A stretch of DNA of 64,000 nt from Ulota crispa (Eukaryota; Streptophyta; Bryopsida; Orthotrichales; Orthotrichaceae), in contig OY987243.1 of assembly GCA_963920765.1 (NCBI GenBank), positions 28,767,060 through 28,831,059 on the forward strand, read 5' to 3'. The notes below the pieces were generated by a model, which was not told the DNA's origin, made no database searches, and was given only the letters and a program-made list of their open reading frames with translations. The translations under genes were made by a program, and so were the position numbers. Below, one piece after another: positions 1-12,205 of this stretch. How positions within the stretch are numbered: the first letter of the stretch is position 1; each line of letters begins with the position of its first letter.

Positions 1-170
1 CATAACTTTTGCTTTTGGGCATTGATTGGAATAAAAATGATATTCCCCAAAAGCTAATGTGTTTTCCTATCTTCAAAGAAAGTTTCAAAAAATCAGGACA
101 AAAATCGAGGCTATAAGTACCTGCCCGAAATCCCATTTGTCCCCCGAGGGGACACTCAGGGATTTAGGGG
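1..170 (-). mobile_element. TTAA-flanked 1.15-kb family, copy truncated by the window start
   Basis: The right end at 170 abuts TTAA (171-174) and reads inward on the minus strand as CCCCTAAATCCC followed by TGTCCCC and a GGGACAAATGGGATTT segment. The same order of words opens the copies at 29056 and 58927, so this is an inverted copy whose body lies left of the window. No coding potential is seen. Confidence 0.6.
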
Positions 171-209
171 TTAAGGTTTGACAAACCAAGCTATTAATTG
201 GTTAGTCTG

Positions 210-1215
210 AGTACAAGAAAAGGGCACTCATACCCATCGATACCTTGTATGAAGGACCTAAGCCACATGCACAATCCAAAACAATAAAAAAGGCATTGTA
301 CTCATATTTGTACTCACTAGTCACTATCCAAGTACTTCACTCATCTATTTAACCCCTAAATGCCCAAGGCTTTTTTAAGCTTCTTGGAATTTTCATAGAA
401 CTGACCAATCAACCAATCTTTTCATAAATTTCATCAAGTTTTTTATAATTGTAACTATACAAATTTAAACTAAACATGTTAGGGATTACATGAAAACAAA
501 AAACACAACAATATCACTTATAGTTTAAAAGATTATAATGTTCAAACATGAGGGTGTTAAAACTGCAAAAGTGACTTGAAGTCTTCCAATCCTCATTTCA
601 TAAGTCAAATCTAAAAATTTGGGCACCAAAAACATATGGGGTTTAAGGTCATTACATGTTTAACTTCAATCAATTTACGGCTTTCAAAATCTACTCCTAT
701 ACTTTTCTGAAATGAATTTCTAATGTGCAATTTTCTCCAAGCTCTAGTGCGTTTGAGGCTCATTTTCAAGATTTACCAACACTAGAAAACTCAAGATTGC
801 AATAGACACCCTTGTACAAAAGCTTGAATAGAAAATCATCAACATTCATTTTCAAAATCAGATTTTTGATGTTGAAAGAAGACTTCAAAAGAAACTTGTA
901 TTGAATTCTTTTTACTAAAAATAATGACTCAATAAGGTTTTATTCATCTTCAAAGTTTTGTAAACACCCAAATTGGGTGCCTTGGGCATTTACGGGTTAA
1001 ATAGAGCTAAGTAGAATTTGTGGTCCTATTGTACATTTGTACCCATAGTTTTTGTCCAATAGGAATAAAATAATAACATTGTTTTCATGATTGCATTGAA
1101 TTCAAAAGGTGAGAAGAGAAATAGGGGATTAGTGATTTATTTATTGTAGTAAATACGTGTTGTAAGACCCCTTTAGAGACTTTGTAGGGGGCTCTTGGAG
1201 GGCTCAAAACTTTGC
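210..1215 (+). repeat. Dispersed repeat interrupted by a TTAA element; partner of 51470-51795
   Basis: Blocks at 240-348 (about CCACATGCACAATCC onward) and 1001-1215 (through TAGGGGATTAGT and the GGGGGCTCTT segment) are collinear with 51470-51795, where they are contiguous. The parts here are separated by the element at 353-996. The repeat has no recognised coding sequence; its own class is unknown. Confidence 0.65.
353..996 (+). mobile_element. 644-bp TTAA-flanked (piggyBac-like) non-autonomous element
   Basis: TTAA occurs at 349-352 and again at 997-1000. The inverted ends are CCCCTAAATGCCCAAGGC and, read from the other strand, CCCGTAAATGCCCAAGGC, 17 of 18 identical. The element sits in a dispersed repeat whose uninterrupted relative is at 51470-51795; there the filled-site text CTAT-TTAA-ATAGAG reads CTAT-ACAA-ATAGAG. 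This supports insertion with duplication of four bases. A TTAA duplication and CC-rich termini are the hallmark of piggyBac transposition; the superfamily assignment is inference because no transposase is encoded. Confidence 0.8.
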
Positions 1216-2263
1216 TAATCGGATTAGTCTAATACCCTAAAGGAGGATACCACCAAACAATACCAAAAGAGGGGGCAAATTATTACTGTGGTTTGTAAAA
1301 ATAATGAGATTTTCTCTCCAATCCCACCATACAACATGTCATCTAACCCCAGCCGTATTGACCATGTTCCTAATAGCAACTCTTCAATTCATGGACGGAG
1401 TTGGACTTACTAATGAGTGGTGTAAAAATGACTTGACTAAATGTTTATGAACTTTGCTAATTGCATGGAAACATGATAGTCAATTGTTTTCCAACTACAA
1501 AAGTTATTTCAATTAGCGCAAGATTTTGAATAGTGTAAGATCCTTTCACACTAATTTGGGTGAGTTGTGTCTTATTAGTGTGAAGGTGCAACATGCATTC
1601 CACCCTTGTTCTCCAAGTATTTTGTCCACAACCTTTTGTAACCCCTCAAGTTACAACTTGGTGGTGGCAAAACTCTAGTTGAACCACATGCTAACAAAAT
1701 CTCCTTTATTTGTTAATTTGGGGAAATACCCAATTTTGAGATTCTTGAGTTATTACATCCTCAAAAAAGTATTTACTAAATACTCTTCCAAAGGACATAA
1801 AATTCAAAAATCCCAAATTTGGGTTTTTTCCCAAATTAATGATAGAATATCATGTTATATTAATAGTTTTGCATTTGAAAGTAAATTATTATTGTTGTCT
1901 AAATGGACTTGTCTCTTTATACTCAGAGTGATCTCTTCACACCTCTTTATTAATCTCTCAAAAATCACAATCTCATAACAAAATGCTTAAAGCAACGCAA
2001 ATAGTATCGCCTATCTTATCATTATTTTAAAAGTTTTAAATTGGACTGAGAGAAGAAATCATAACGACACAATTATAAATTAGGCTCGAAATATTTTGTG
2101 AAACTATAGACTTGGTGACAACCACTAAATTCATTGGATGAAAATAATCTCATAGCAGCAAAATTTCTTAATGATAAGAATGCAAAGCTCAACTTCATCA
2201 TCGTAAGCTTGTTAGATTCCAAACTGGGAAATTAAAACTAAAGTTCCAATGATGAAAACTTAC
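1216..2263. other. AT-rich sequence, no recognised feature (part of the FAP1-like gene's last visible intron)
   Basis: No coding segment matching the expected C-terminus of the FAP1-like gene was found here. The segment is therefore probably intron, with the final exon left of the window. Short open frames such as that around 1679-1978 have AT-driven composition and no recognisable domain. Confidence 0.5.
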
Positions 2264-5200
2264 TTGTGGTCTGGAGAATATTCCCTGGAAGTCGAGTGAG
2301 GTCGATGGTCGTTCCCTTTGGCAGCTTAATATCATCAGTGAAGACGCCAGTGAAACTGCAAAAGAATTTACAACGGTTCCATCAGTTTGGTTGCGTTGAA
2401 AAACAAGAATTTAAATAATCCTACCTGAAAAAATCGGAGATATACTCATCATACTACTAAAATCATAATGGCCTCTATAATATCACATCCCTGACCTCTC
2501 TAATATCACATTCTCCATCTCTACAATAGTATCACATCTCCATCTCCAGTTTCTGTGATATCACATCTTCAATCTCTATGATAATATCACATAGATACAA
2601 TTTGATAAAATTCTAATGCTGAATGCGTACCGTAACACTAATTAATGAGTAAAACCCCAAGTGCCCCAAATTGGGACTATTTAAGCAGTTCTATCCAATC
2701 TTAATTATTTTTTAGCAAACACTTGCACTATTCTTCATTGACTCTAATGATATAAAATTTGGCCCCCGCTGATTGATTTTTCAAAATATGAGAATGTCCT
2801 TTTCAGACTATCAACCCTTGGTCCTTCTAATGCTGAACAGTCTCCATTACAGAATTTTGAAGTGAATGCAACTCAAGAGAATGTGACCAAAAAACAACGG
2901 ACTTCAGTCCTACATGGCGGTAACACACGAGGGCTGCACCGCAACTGATACATGAGATAGTTCACCCTCAAAGAGAGTAATGCCATATAGACTTCACAAA
3001 GTTCATATGTGATAATGAAAAGAAAAAAAAAAACTTGGAGATATATGCAAAACAGTAAGAAATTTCTCAAAGTTTTGTCTAAACAATGGGAGGTCTCATG
3101 ATGTTTGACCTCCCAATATTTTGTTTAAACATCAAGAGATCACATAATACTAAGAATGTACACCATTTAGATACTAGGTTTTTTGTTAATTCTAATCATC
3201 AACCAATTAAGCTTCATATATCATATCCAAATCATGTCTTCTTTACTCCAATGAAATCCTCCTTGACAATAACACTTAACATTCAACCATTCTAATGATA
3301 AAACTAGGCAAAGCTTGGTCAACCACTTCGTGATTGATTTTTGCACATTTTCATCCACACTAACCAAACTATAAGTGGGATGAGTTTTCTTGCTGGAAGA
3401 AGAACAGTATGCTTCATGTTTGCACCAACCTCTTGCACCTATTCTTGGGATTATTTGGATCCAAACTAAGAAAGTTGTGACAATAATAATTGCATGAGGA
3501 TCATTTTAGCTTCTCCAATTGAAAAAAATGTACACCCATGTGCAAAAGCAATGACCAACCAATTCCTCTACTCTAACAAAGCAATTTTACCAAAACCACC
3601 CTCTAAGAATAGAATGGGGAAAAAAGTGATCCTCTCATTCTTGAGGGCATCTATTTCTGTATTTAAAGATTAGCACCCATCTCAAACAAACACTCATATA
3701 GTAAACAAGGAATTATCGAAAATCCAAACGGTAGAAAGCACCTCATCTCATCTATCACCTACATCATTGTTACCCTATGGCTTATCGAAATGTACAATCC
3801 AATCTTTCCAGCAAACACTTGGTCAACTTGTGCAAACAAGCAGAACGAGAAAAAGCCCCAAAGGGTTAAAATGTTGCAATTTGGTGCAATTGTTTTGTTG
3901 AAAGATTAAGGGGAAAATTTCATGCATACCCCTGAAGTTTGCAATATTTGCATAAATACCCCTGCTTTTTCAGAAATTGCACAAATACCCTTGTACCAAA
4001 ATTTTCAAGCATTTGCTTTGTTGTGCATGTCACTTCCCTTCTTCCTTTGTGCACACAATGCTTCTTTTTTGTTTCATTACATTCCCTTCTTCAACATTGG
4101 TCATGAAGGAAGTACAAACAAAACAAATAAATGCCTAAAAATTATGATCCAAGGGTATTTGTGCAATTTCTGGAAAAGCAGGGGTATCTACGCAGATATC
4201 GCAAACTTCAGGGTATCCATGAAATTTTCTCAAAGATTAAAAAAGAAAAACTGAAAATTCAATCAGGTTGACACAGAGAGAAAGCAAGTGAAAAAAGAAG
4301 GGACCTGTTAAGAAGTTCACGATTCTCAGCGCCTCCAAATTTCTTGATTCTACTGCCCACAGAATCTTCAAAGGCGCTGCGCACGCTTCCAATCTTCAAG
4401 CTGCCGTAGACGATGACCAGCCGGACTGTGATGCCCACCTCACTCTCCAGTACATCATCGAAAAACCCCTCATCCCTCTGAAGCTCCTCAGGATCCACAC
4501 CGCTGTACTTGTCACCCAGCTCGAATTTCAAACTTGCCGGGTCTACATACACACCTGTGGGTTCATGTAAACACACCACACGTTACATTAAGTTTCAGAC
4601 TTTTCACATACAGTGATGCTTGCTTAAATGTCAACCTTTGTAACAAAAATAATTGGATAAGATCACAACCCACTCCTCCTTTTGCCCAAAGCATGTATTA
4701 TGAGCTTGGTTAACTCCTAAAGGACCAAAGAGTCCAATATGGTCAAAGGGGGTGCTTGGAGGTGTGAAAGTATACAAAAGAGGCATTTTTAGCTCAAATT
4801 TTGGTCTGCCACTCAAGTCCAAATGGAATTGCTAGTTCTATAAAAATTTCTGATCGGCTTGTCGTTCCTTGATGCACCTCCTTTGCTCTAGATTCTACAT
4901 GGAATATGGAAAATATTCTATATTTTCAACAATTAGAAGAAGAATGTCTTTGGGCAAACGAAGGGAGCGGCTTAAAGAGCGGATGGGATGAGTGCTCTCA
5001 TATCTCGTATTCTACAAGGGAGAAGTTTGGTGATATGTCACTTTTTTTTCTTCTTGATTTGGGCAAGGTTTATATAGCTCTAAAGTAAGGAGCTAATGAA
5101 ATCTAGCTACTTTGAGTGACCATATCTTTTGGAGTTTTTTTCCATTTGTAAAGTTTTTTTTTCCATCAAGTCTAGCAAGACACAATCTCATGGGATCAGC

Positions 5201-8200
5201 CATTAGGTAAATCTTTTTTTTGAGAAAATATTACAAGAAAGTCCAAAATCCATATTTTAAATTGTTGCCCAAATTAGAAAACATTAGATTCTCAACAATG
5301 GGGATTCTGCAAATTTACTTAGATTTGAAATCAAATTGGTTTGAAACATTTGATTTATAGTTGGGTATAGAATGACCGGTTTGGATTATGTGATTAATTG
5401 TTCAACTTTCCAAAAACTAGGAGAATGTGTTGAAGGTTTCATGTTGGAGTTATGCCACATTTTCTTAGCAAGACGCTTAGGGGTTAAGGTTAAGTGCTTG
5501 TAGATGATCAATGCTTGCTTTTTGTTAATGCCCATTTTGACTCATCAGTTAGAAAGGTGTTTGGTTAGTGTACTAAAAACACAAGTGAGAAAGCACATCC
5601 AAAGTTGCAACCACCAAAACTACAAAAAGTAATGCAAATGAAGTGCTTCTTTACAATCAATGTTTGGAAAAAAAAACCAAAGGAAGGATGTCTCACTGGT
5701 GCACATACTCGTTCCAATCATCATTCATTGTTTTGTAAGGTGCAAAAACCATCTTTGCCAAGTTGTGACTTTCTTGTCCAGATTTCTTGATTCAAGTTTT
5801 AGATGAAATCTTTTCGAGTCTTGTTTCTTCTCCATTTTATAGATTCAATCTATTATAATGCAAGACAGCATAAACTAACAAAGACCTAACAACCATATGA
5901 GTTGTTCATAGCATCTCTCATTAAGTTGAAACTCTTTGTAACTATAATCAAAGGTCTTAGGATAAAAATTACAAAGAAAGATTGGAATTATTGTTTGCAC
6001 AAAAAAAAGTTCTTGGGGTATTCAAAGTTATCAACTATTTAACAATTTTGGCCAATGATTTGATGGTTTATGGTGTCTTGCACTATACAAATATTGAATG
6101 ACTTATTGCCATTCCAAGCTTGAGATGTCCAGGGGGTTCTGGGTGAGTAAGACTTGGAAATTAGAGAGAGAGAGTGAGAGCCATGGATGATTTTGGGTTA
6201 GAGTGAGTGATTCTTATTCCCCCCTTTGCATCTACTGCAATTTTTTTCAATTCGTTGAATTTATTTTGTGGTATTTATCAGATTATCTTCATTTGACTTA
6301 ATAGAAAAACTCCTAAGTTTTCTTTTTCCGGTTCGCTCAACCCCGGCCACAGATCACCCCCACACCTCCCCTTCTCTGGAAGCAAAGGGGTGGGGCGTAG
6401 GGTTTCTACCGGCAAGTTTTGCAATCTGTTTCCTGTAAAGGAAAGCAGTAATTAGACTGATTTCGTGAAATCATTTGAAAAATTGTATCCTCGACCTCAT
6501 GAAACAAAAATAAAAATGTTTCTGAGGCCAAGTTGCGCTTGGGAACAATCTTTCACAACGTCAAAACACGGAGAGAGCTCTAGGAGTTATGGTACAGGTG
6601 CTTTGATAGGACAATACAGGTTAACACTGTATTCGTTAAATTGGGAAAAAATATACATTTTTGGACTTTTGAATTTTATGGTTTTAAGAGATTTTTGGTG
6701 ATTTAGAGTGAATTTTATAATGATTTCCTCAAGACCTTACATTAATGATGAAATATCTTGAAGGAGCTATCAAAAACCTCACTTTAAATCACCAAACTGC
6801 TCTCACAAATGAAAAATCCAGCATCCCCAAAATCAGTTTTGGGAAAGAGTTTTTCCCAAATTAACGAATATTGTATACGTTCCTTTCAAGGGAACCAAAG
6901 CGCAATATCAGTATAATCAAAGCACTGACCATAAGCGTAGACATTGATTTTCTTCAGTCCAAATATGCTCTTCTTTCGTAATCCGGCACCAGTGAAGAGC
7001 CGGCCTTCCTCCACAGCACTTGGGAACGTCATCCCTGTGCTTGGCTCTACAACCTGAGCAACACAATTTTCCAGGGCAGAAACAGCATCATTCTCTCATA
7101 TCAACCGCAGGAGGTAAAGCAAAAACTAGTACAGCTCTACATAACAATCATGAGGCAAAAGCTCAGGTTGTACACCACAACTATGAAACAATACTGAGGT
7201 TGATCAACATCACATTGAATGAGATAAGCAAATGTTGTGAAAATCAATAGTGGGGACACATTGAGCAGCTGAGTTAAGCAAAACTTCAACCAATACTCTG
7301 TTCTGATTACAAAAACTATGAATACCACCACGACGTGAAATTTGCCTCTTTAGTACACGTAGCAGTGTTTTTAGCCACTTGAGCTAATTATGAAAATCAC
7401 ATTTGGGATCACTGGGAGAGAGAATCTACAAGCAACAGAATACAACAAACGATCACTAAACTCGACGGATTCTTCAAGGTAGCCATCCAGAGGTCTTATA
7501 TAAGACCTCAGAGAGGCAAGTTTATACTTAAAGCCTTGTTAAAAATAGAACAATCTCTGATATTAACCGAATGGTCAATATCATAACACCGAAGTTTGTG
7601 TTTGATTGGATGTGCCCAGTGAGGTTTATCTAATTGCATACCACTCACATGCTACATTGTCATAAGCATCTGCATTTGTCCTACATTTAAATCGAGAACT
7701 ATTCCTGATTCTTGTGTGAACTCATACCAAACTAAACCCTAAATACGAGAAGGCTATGAACTAAAACACAACATGAAGCATGAGAAGCTGCAAACTCTTC
7801 AACGCAAGTTCATATGTCTCAAACGAAGTATACAAACTGCAAAGTCGACCCATTTCTACAGTAGAAATGGCAACTTAAGCATCGGATGTGAAGAGCGTGG
7901 CTTTCACAATATTGTGCTGCTTTTAAGACGTCCTCCTCAATCAAGGATGTCTACATCTATGATTTTAGGTTCGATCTAAGGGCTTACAATGAACAGAAGA
8001 GTTGTTATAGGTTGTAATCAAACAATGAGATGGAGATACGATGTTTTTGCTTCAAATGCAGCAGGACTTGGCATTTTGAAACCCTGGCTTGAGCATAATT
8101 ATCTAAGGTCCAATTGTTGAGATATGTCTAAGAGCATCAGCACCCACACACTCTCAACGCCCTGCAAGAGAACTTAACGCGGCCACTCTGTTTGACGCGC

Positions 8201-9036
8201 CTCACAGCACACACGCCAACTCCCTAAACATGACAAGGCTTGCTCAATTGTAGCTTGAACACTGAAACATTCAAGGTTTGATGAGCTGTTAGAGCGTCCA
8301 AATCCAAAACAATTGAAATTTGTTGATTGGTAGATACAAAAGGCCCCCAATTGGAGATAGACACCTGTCCTCTATGATGTCCTCTATGATATCCTCTATG
8401 ATACGCTCTATGATACGCTCTATGATACGCTCTATGATACGCTCTATGATACGCTCTATGATACGCTCTATGATACGCTCTATGATACGCTCTATGATAC
8501 GCTCTATGATACGCTCTATGATACGCTCTCAGTGCTTACTTGTACATGCTTAAGGACAAGGGTGAGACATTGGAGATTTGAACAAGCATGTGATCTTGGA
8601 TGCACCCTAGACACCTGCTTTCGAGAGCTCCAGGTTGCATGCAAGGATGCGAATGCTCTAATAGGTTTTGTTATGAGAAAAAACATCCCTCTCTGCTCTC
8701 AGCGAATATTCTGCAGATTCAATGGTTTTGTTAAACAGCTATTTAGTTAAAATAATGAACTAAAAAGGGTTAAGACGTTACCTCCTCCGCCAGAGCTGCC
8801 GTGGACATGGACGCAAACCTTGACGCATTGCCCTGCCATGAGCTCAAAAACTCATCGCCCAGCAATTTTCTACGAGGAGTAAGCTTGGGTGTGGACAACG
8901 CCCACCCAAGGCCGCTTGCAACCCCGACACCGACTGCACCCACTGCCGCTCTCCGAGCTCCTGCATGGTGCACGGAGCTGGCACTGGCGCCGAAGAAGGA
9001 CCACGACGACGAGCAGGCTGCTGGAACCGCAGTCAT
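2264..9036 (-). CDS. FAP1-like: FAP1-type plastid fatty-acid-binding protein (chalcone isomerase-like fold), 3' end outside the window
   Basis: Four exons join in frame: 9036-8782 (85 codons, ATG at 9036), 7053-6930, 4554-4305 and 2355-2264. All have GT donors and AG acceptors, and the phases (0, 1, 2, 1) agree at every junction. Exon 1 is Ala/Ser/Arg-rich with a glycine/alanine/valine hydrophobic stretch, like a plastid transit peptide. Exon 2 starts VVEPSTGMTFP and carries GLRKKSIFGLKKINVYAYG. Exon 3 has TVRLVIVYGSLKIGSVRSAF and SRIKKFGG; exon 4 has KLPKGTTIDLTRLPG. This order matches plant FAP1, a stromal fatty-acid-binding member of the CHI fold. The ligand-contacting Arg and Tyr known in Arabidopsis FAP1 (13 residues apart) correspond to R111 and Y124. 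The 240 residues seen lack roughly the last 40-45, so a further exon must lie left of position 2264. Introns of 1.7-2.4 kb are filled with transposons (8132-8658, 4714-5483, 3910-4231). Confidence 0.9.
3910..4231. mobile_element. 322-bp Mutator-like foldback MITE with perfect 9-bp TSD
   Basis: AAAGATTAA at 3901-3909 is repeated exactly at 4232-4240. The ends are long inverted repeats: GGGGAAAATTTCATGCATAC on the left and the complementary GGTATCCATGAAATTTTC on the right, continuing for about 100 bp per arm. A 9-bp duplication with long TIRs is typical of Mutator-like elements. It lies in the intron between FAP1 exons 3 and 4. A diverged relative is at about 49205-49530. Confidence 0.85.
4714..5483. 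mobile_element. Possible 770-bp TTAA-flanked element
   Basis: TTAA at 4710-4713 is followed by CTCCTAAAGGACC, and CGCTTAGGGG precedes TTAA at 5484-5487, so the ends are weakly inverted (CTCCTAA versus CCCCTAA). The pairing of these two ends is less certain than for the other TTAA elements, since they could belong to two fragments. It lies in FAP1 intron 2. Confidence 0.4.
8132..8658. mobile_element. 527-bp Harbinger/Tourist-like MITE carrying a minisatellite
   Basis: TAA at 8129-8131 and TAA at 8659-8661 flank termini GAGCATCAGCACCC and (other strand) GAGCATTCGCATCC. TAA/TTA duplications with GAGCATC or GGGCATC ends recur at 26928, 30599, 30903 and 53443. The element lies in the first intron of the FAP1-like gene. 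Its centre holds the 12-bp tandem array at 8368-8526. Confidence 0.65.
8368..8526 (+). repeat. 12-bp minisatellite, 11 exact units plus degenerate leading units
   Basis: The unit is CTCTATGATACG, repeated in tandem; the first units at the left vary (TATGATGTCC, TATGATATCC). Because 12 is a multiple of three, the array forms an open frame of Ser-Met-Ile-Arg repeats. It lies within an intron and a transposon, so it is not taken as a gene. Confidence 0.95.
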
Positions 9037-9547
9037 GGCTATGGCGATTGAACCGCACTCCACACAAGATCCGAGTTCTTCAAAACTTGGTTCAAATACT
9101 AGCAAACAAACCAAAACCCCAAATCAGGTCAAGCTCAAATCCAAATCAGCTAAAACTCAAATCAATGAGGATTGAGAAGACAAGATTACTGTGAAGTGAC
9201 TACTGTATGGGCAGTGTGGATAGCTTGGCTATCGATGAGTGTGATGTTGTGTGGAGGCGGAGATGCAATGCTGCAGTGAGCCGATTTGGCAGCGGTTCCC
9301 GTGGTAACCTTCGAATTTAGCAAAACAGTTCGATTCCCGACTCGGCAGAAATGGGGGAGGATTGCTTTGCGAGGGCCGAGAGACGACAAGTGCCGGCGCA
9401 TTCTGGAGCCAGTCGACACGCTTCTCGGCGGCATTGGAACTGCCGCCTCGTGATCCCCGTCCGTGAGCATGGTTGATGGTACTAAAATCTATGGAATTCC
9501 TAGATTTGCTTTTTGCTTATTGACATATCTATCGTTTGAGCGTTTAA

Positions 9548-9772
9548 CCCTTAAACGACCGAGAGGCCTTTGCAACCAGTACAATACGGAGTATTTTTCT
9601 TGTATTTGGAATGGATTCACACTTCTACTATATTTGAAACCAACAAAGAAGTTGAAGAATAGATCAATGTGATTCTAGTGAGCTACTTGAGATCCCAAAT
9701 TAAAATTTCTTACTAGTAGCAAATGACAATTATACGTCAACATGGATACTATGCCCTAAGGTCGTTCAAAGG
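9548..9772 (-). mobile_element. 225-bp TTAA-flanked element, inverted copy of 24422-24648
   Basis: TTAA at 9544-9547 and 9773-9776 enclose ends CCCTTAAACGACC and (other strand) CCTTTGAACGACC. The interior carries the complement of words found at 24422-24648, including GAGCTACTTGAGATCCC opposite GGGATCTGAAATAGCTC, and has nearly the same length (225 versus 227). Confidence 0.8.
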
Positions 9773-11016
9773 TTAAAGGCTTTGTCAACTACTTTGTGGT
9801 TGATTTCTTCACATTTTTGCACATTTTTATTCACACTAACCAAAACATATAGGGATGAACGGGTGAATTGTGAAAGCACAATCATACCAACAAGATTGTA
9901 AATTAAATACATTGTTGAAAAAATAAGTAAATAACAAATAACATAGTCAGGTTTATGAAAAGTTTAGTTCATGAATAAAAAAAATAACACAGTCTTGCTG
10001 GGTAGAAAACTATTCATTTGGCAATGTTTTAAAAGCGCTTATTGAATATTAATTAATGTTAGTTTTACCTTAAAGAGAATAGAGATATTCCTAAAAAATG
10101 CCATTGAAGTCAAATTTCAAAACAAATTACTTTAGCACATCTACATTGCAGATTGTTGTTTTGAAAAAATATTGTGCACTTGAATTTAGTTATTCAACTT
10201 GCAAGAGCAGCCCAAAAGTTGTAAAACCAGTTTTGGGTTTTAAGAAATTTAGGGGTTAATTTAGATAAACTTTGAGAGTACTTGTTGAATGGTTTTTGAA
10301 ATATACGATTACTAGTATGGATAAGTTATAATACAAATGATGATTTTGTTTTAATTCTTCAGATTCCATATTGAGAAGGTTGAGCCTCATTTTTTAAATA
10401 TTGGTTACACATCTTGAACCATTTTTCTAAACTTGATTTCTAAGTTCCTAATACAATGAGTTCTTTGCTTTTGCCAAATGATTCAGTTTTTTCAATGGTG
10501 CTCTTAAAAGTTATCATAAATCTCCATGTACTATGGAGTAGGCAGTTTTGCAACCAAAAAATTGATCCAACACATAAAATCATGTTCATATTATTTCTTC
10601 AAAGTAAATAACAAAGTTACGATAGGATATTGAAAAAGAATCAGCTGTTCATCACTTCACAAAATTTCATCAAGATTTGATTCTACAAACCCTAAATTGC
10701 TATGATCAATCTTAACCAAAATTGTCAAACTAAGTTGTTCAAAAAGGAATTATGCTCTTTGTATCCATAACTCTTTGCAAAAAAGTGTCCAAAAATTTGA
10801 GTTTTTTTGGTTACAAATAAATGTAAGCTATGAAATCGCAAAGAACTGGGAGTTATAAGGAAAGGTTTTTGGCTTCTAATTGAGAGGAGATTCCAACCAA
10901 AGTTATTTGAGGACCCAAAACTAGGAGTTCGCAAGCTTCATGAATTTTTATTGTTCAGGATTTGTACATAAACTTTGAGGCTGTCCAACCTCACCATTTG
11001 TTGAGGTTGTGTTTAA

Positions 11017-11816
11017 CCCGTAAAGGACTTGATCCATTTTGAAATGGTCAAACTTCATCTCTAAGCTCAATTTTGTTTTTCAAAGTGTGTTCAAACAACA
11101 ATTTTATATTTTTATTGCTTGAAACTATGAATAATATATCATTGCAAGAATTTTCAATTTGTTTCATCAAAAATTGTAATTGTCATTATTATTTTTTCAT
11201 TTTAGCAAAAAAAATCCAAATTACTTGAATTTTTTTTCAAGAGGTACAAGGAGCATTGAAGACTAGTGTGAAAAAATTTCAATTGGTTATTTTATTTTTT
11301 ACACCTAAAACATCCACAATAAAGAATTTAAAGTCAAATTTGACTATGAAACCAAGTTTATCCTTATATTTAATTAATTTATAAAATTCTAATAATTTTT
11401 GCTAGAAGAAACATTCATTTTCTATTTACATTAATTTTGATGAAAATTTTGAATTACTATAAATTTTTAAAGCTAAATGTGGAAAAAAGTAATACCAATT
11501 AGAATATATATTAAAAATTCTATAATTTCTAGCATAAATGAACTATAGAATGAGAAACATAGTTTTGTAGTTTAAGTTTTAAATGCATTTAAAGCTCGTA
11601 CAAAATATGAATGAAAAACACTAACACTTGGAGCTTTCAATGGAAACAACTCTTTCAAATTTTGACATTTTTCAAAAAAATTAAATGGAATAGACAAAAA
11701 ACTTGTCAAGCTTCATTTTATTAGTTTGAACCATGTACCAAAAATTGATATTTTGAAAGTTACAATCAGGGTTGACCAAGGCACATCCAAATAGTGAATG
11801 CAGGGACCTTTAAGGA
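11017..11816. mobile_element. 800-bp TTAA-flanked element
   Basis: TTAA at 11013-11016 is followed by CCCGTAAAGGACTTG. On the right, GGGACCTTTAAGGA precedes TTAA at 11817-11820, giving inverted ends that share TAAAGG. The interior is very AT-rich and non-coding. The pairing is supported by matching TTAA and partial TIR similarity. Confidence 0.55.
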
Positions 11817-12097
11817 TTAAGACAAGGCCAAGACAAATAAATTATTCATTTTTCATTTAGTTTTTCTTAAGAAACTAATTTTGGTGCTGTAACAACCACG
11901 TCGTACCATGAAGTAAAGATGGTTCTCCATTTCTAAAAGTATTTGCACCATCTTTGGAGAACCCTTGAAATCAATTTTATTTGGCTAACTTGGTAGGAGT
12001 AGGAAATGGACACTTTTGAGAAATGGGCATGAACGTCCCTCAAGAAAGCTAGTGCCCACTAGGTGGACAATGAGGATTGATTTTACTAGGAGTTGTA

Positions 12098-12205
12098 CAC
12101 TACAAGCAAACCATGGTCTTTTTAACAAAAAAATGTGATCTAATCTACAATAACTGTAGATTAGGTCACATTTTTTTGTCAAAAAGACCATGGTTTAACG
12201 TAGTG
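12098..12205. mobile_element. 108-bp miniature CACTA element, near-perfect hairpin, GTA duplication
   Basis: The element begins CACTACAAGCAAACCATGG and ends with the complement of CACTACGTTAAACCATGG. GTA at 12095-12097 is repeated at 12206-12208, the 3-bp duplication expected of CACTA (En/Spm) elements. The two arms, each about 40 bases, pair almost completely around a short loop near 12149-12153, so a transcript would form a long stem. Confidence 0.9.

Noticed and set aside
8320..8553. Protein of Ser-Met-Ile-Arg repeats
   Set aside because: Product of a 12-bp minisatellite inside a transposon inside an intron.
9186..9470. Minus-strand open frame upstream of FAP1-like exon 1, and a TTCGATTCCC word that resembles a tRNA T-loop
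   Set aside because: No pairing stem surrounds the TTCGATT word, and the frame has no domain; the region is probably the FAP1-like leader or promoter.
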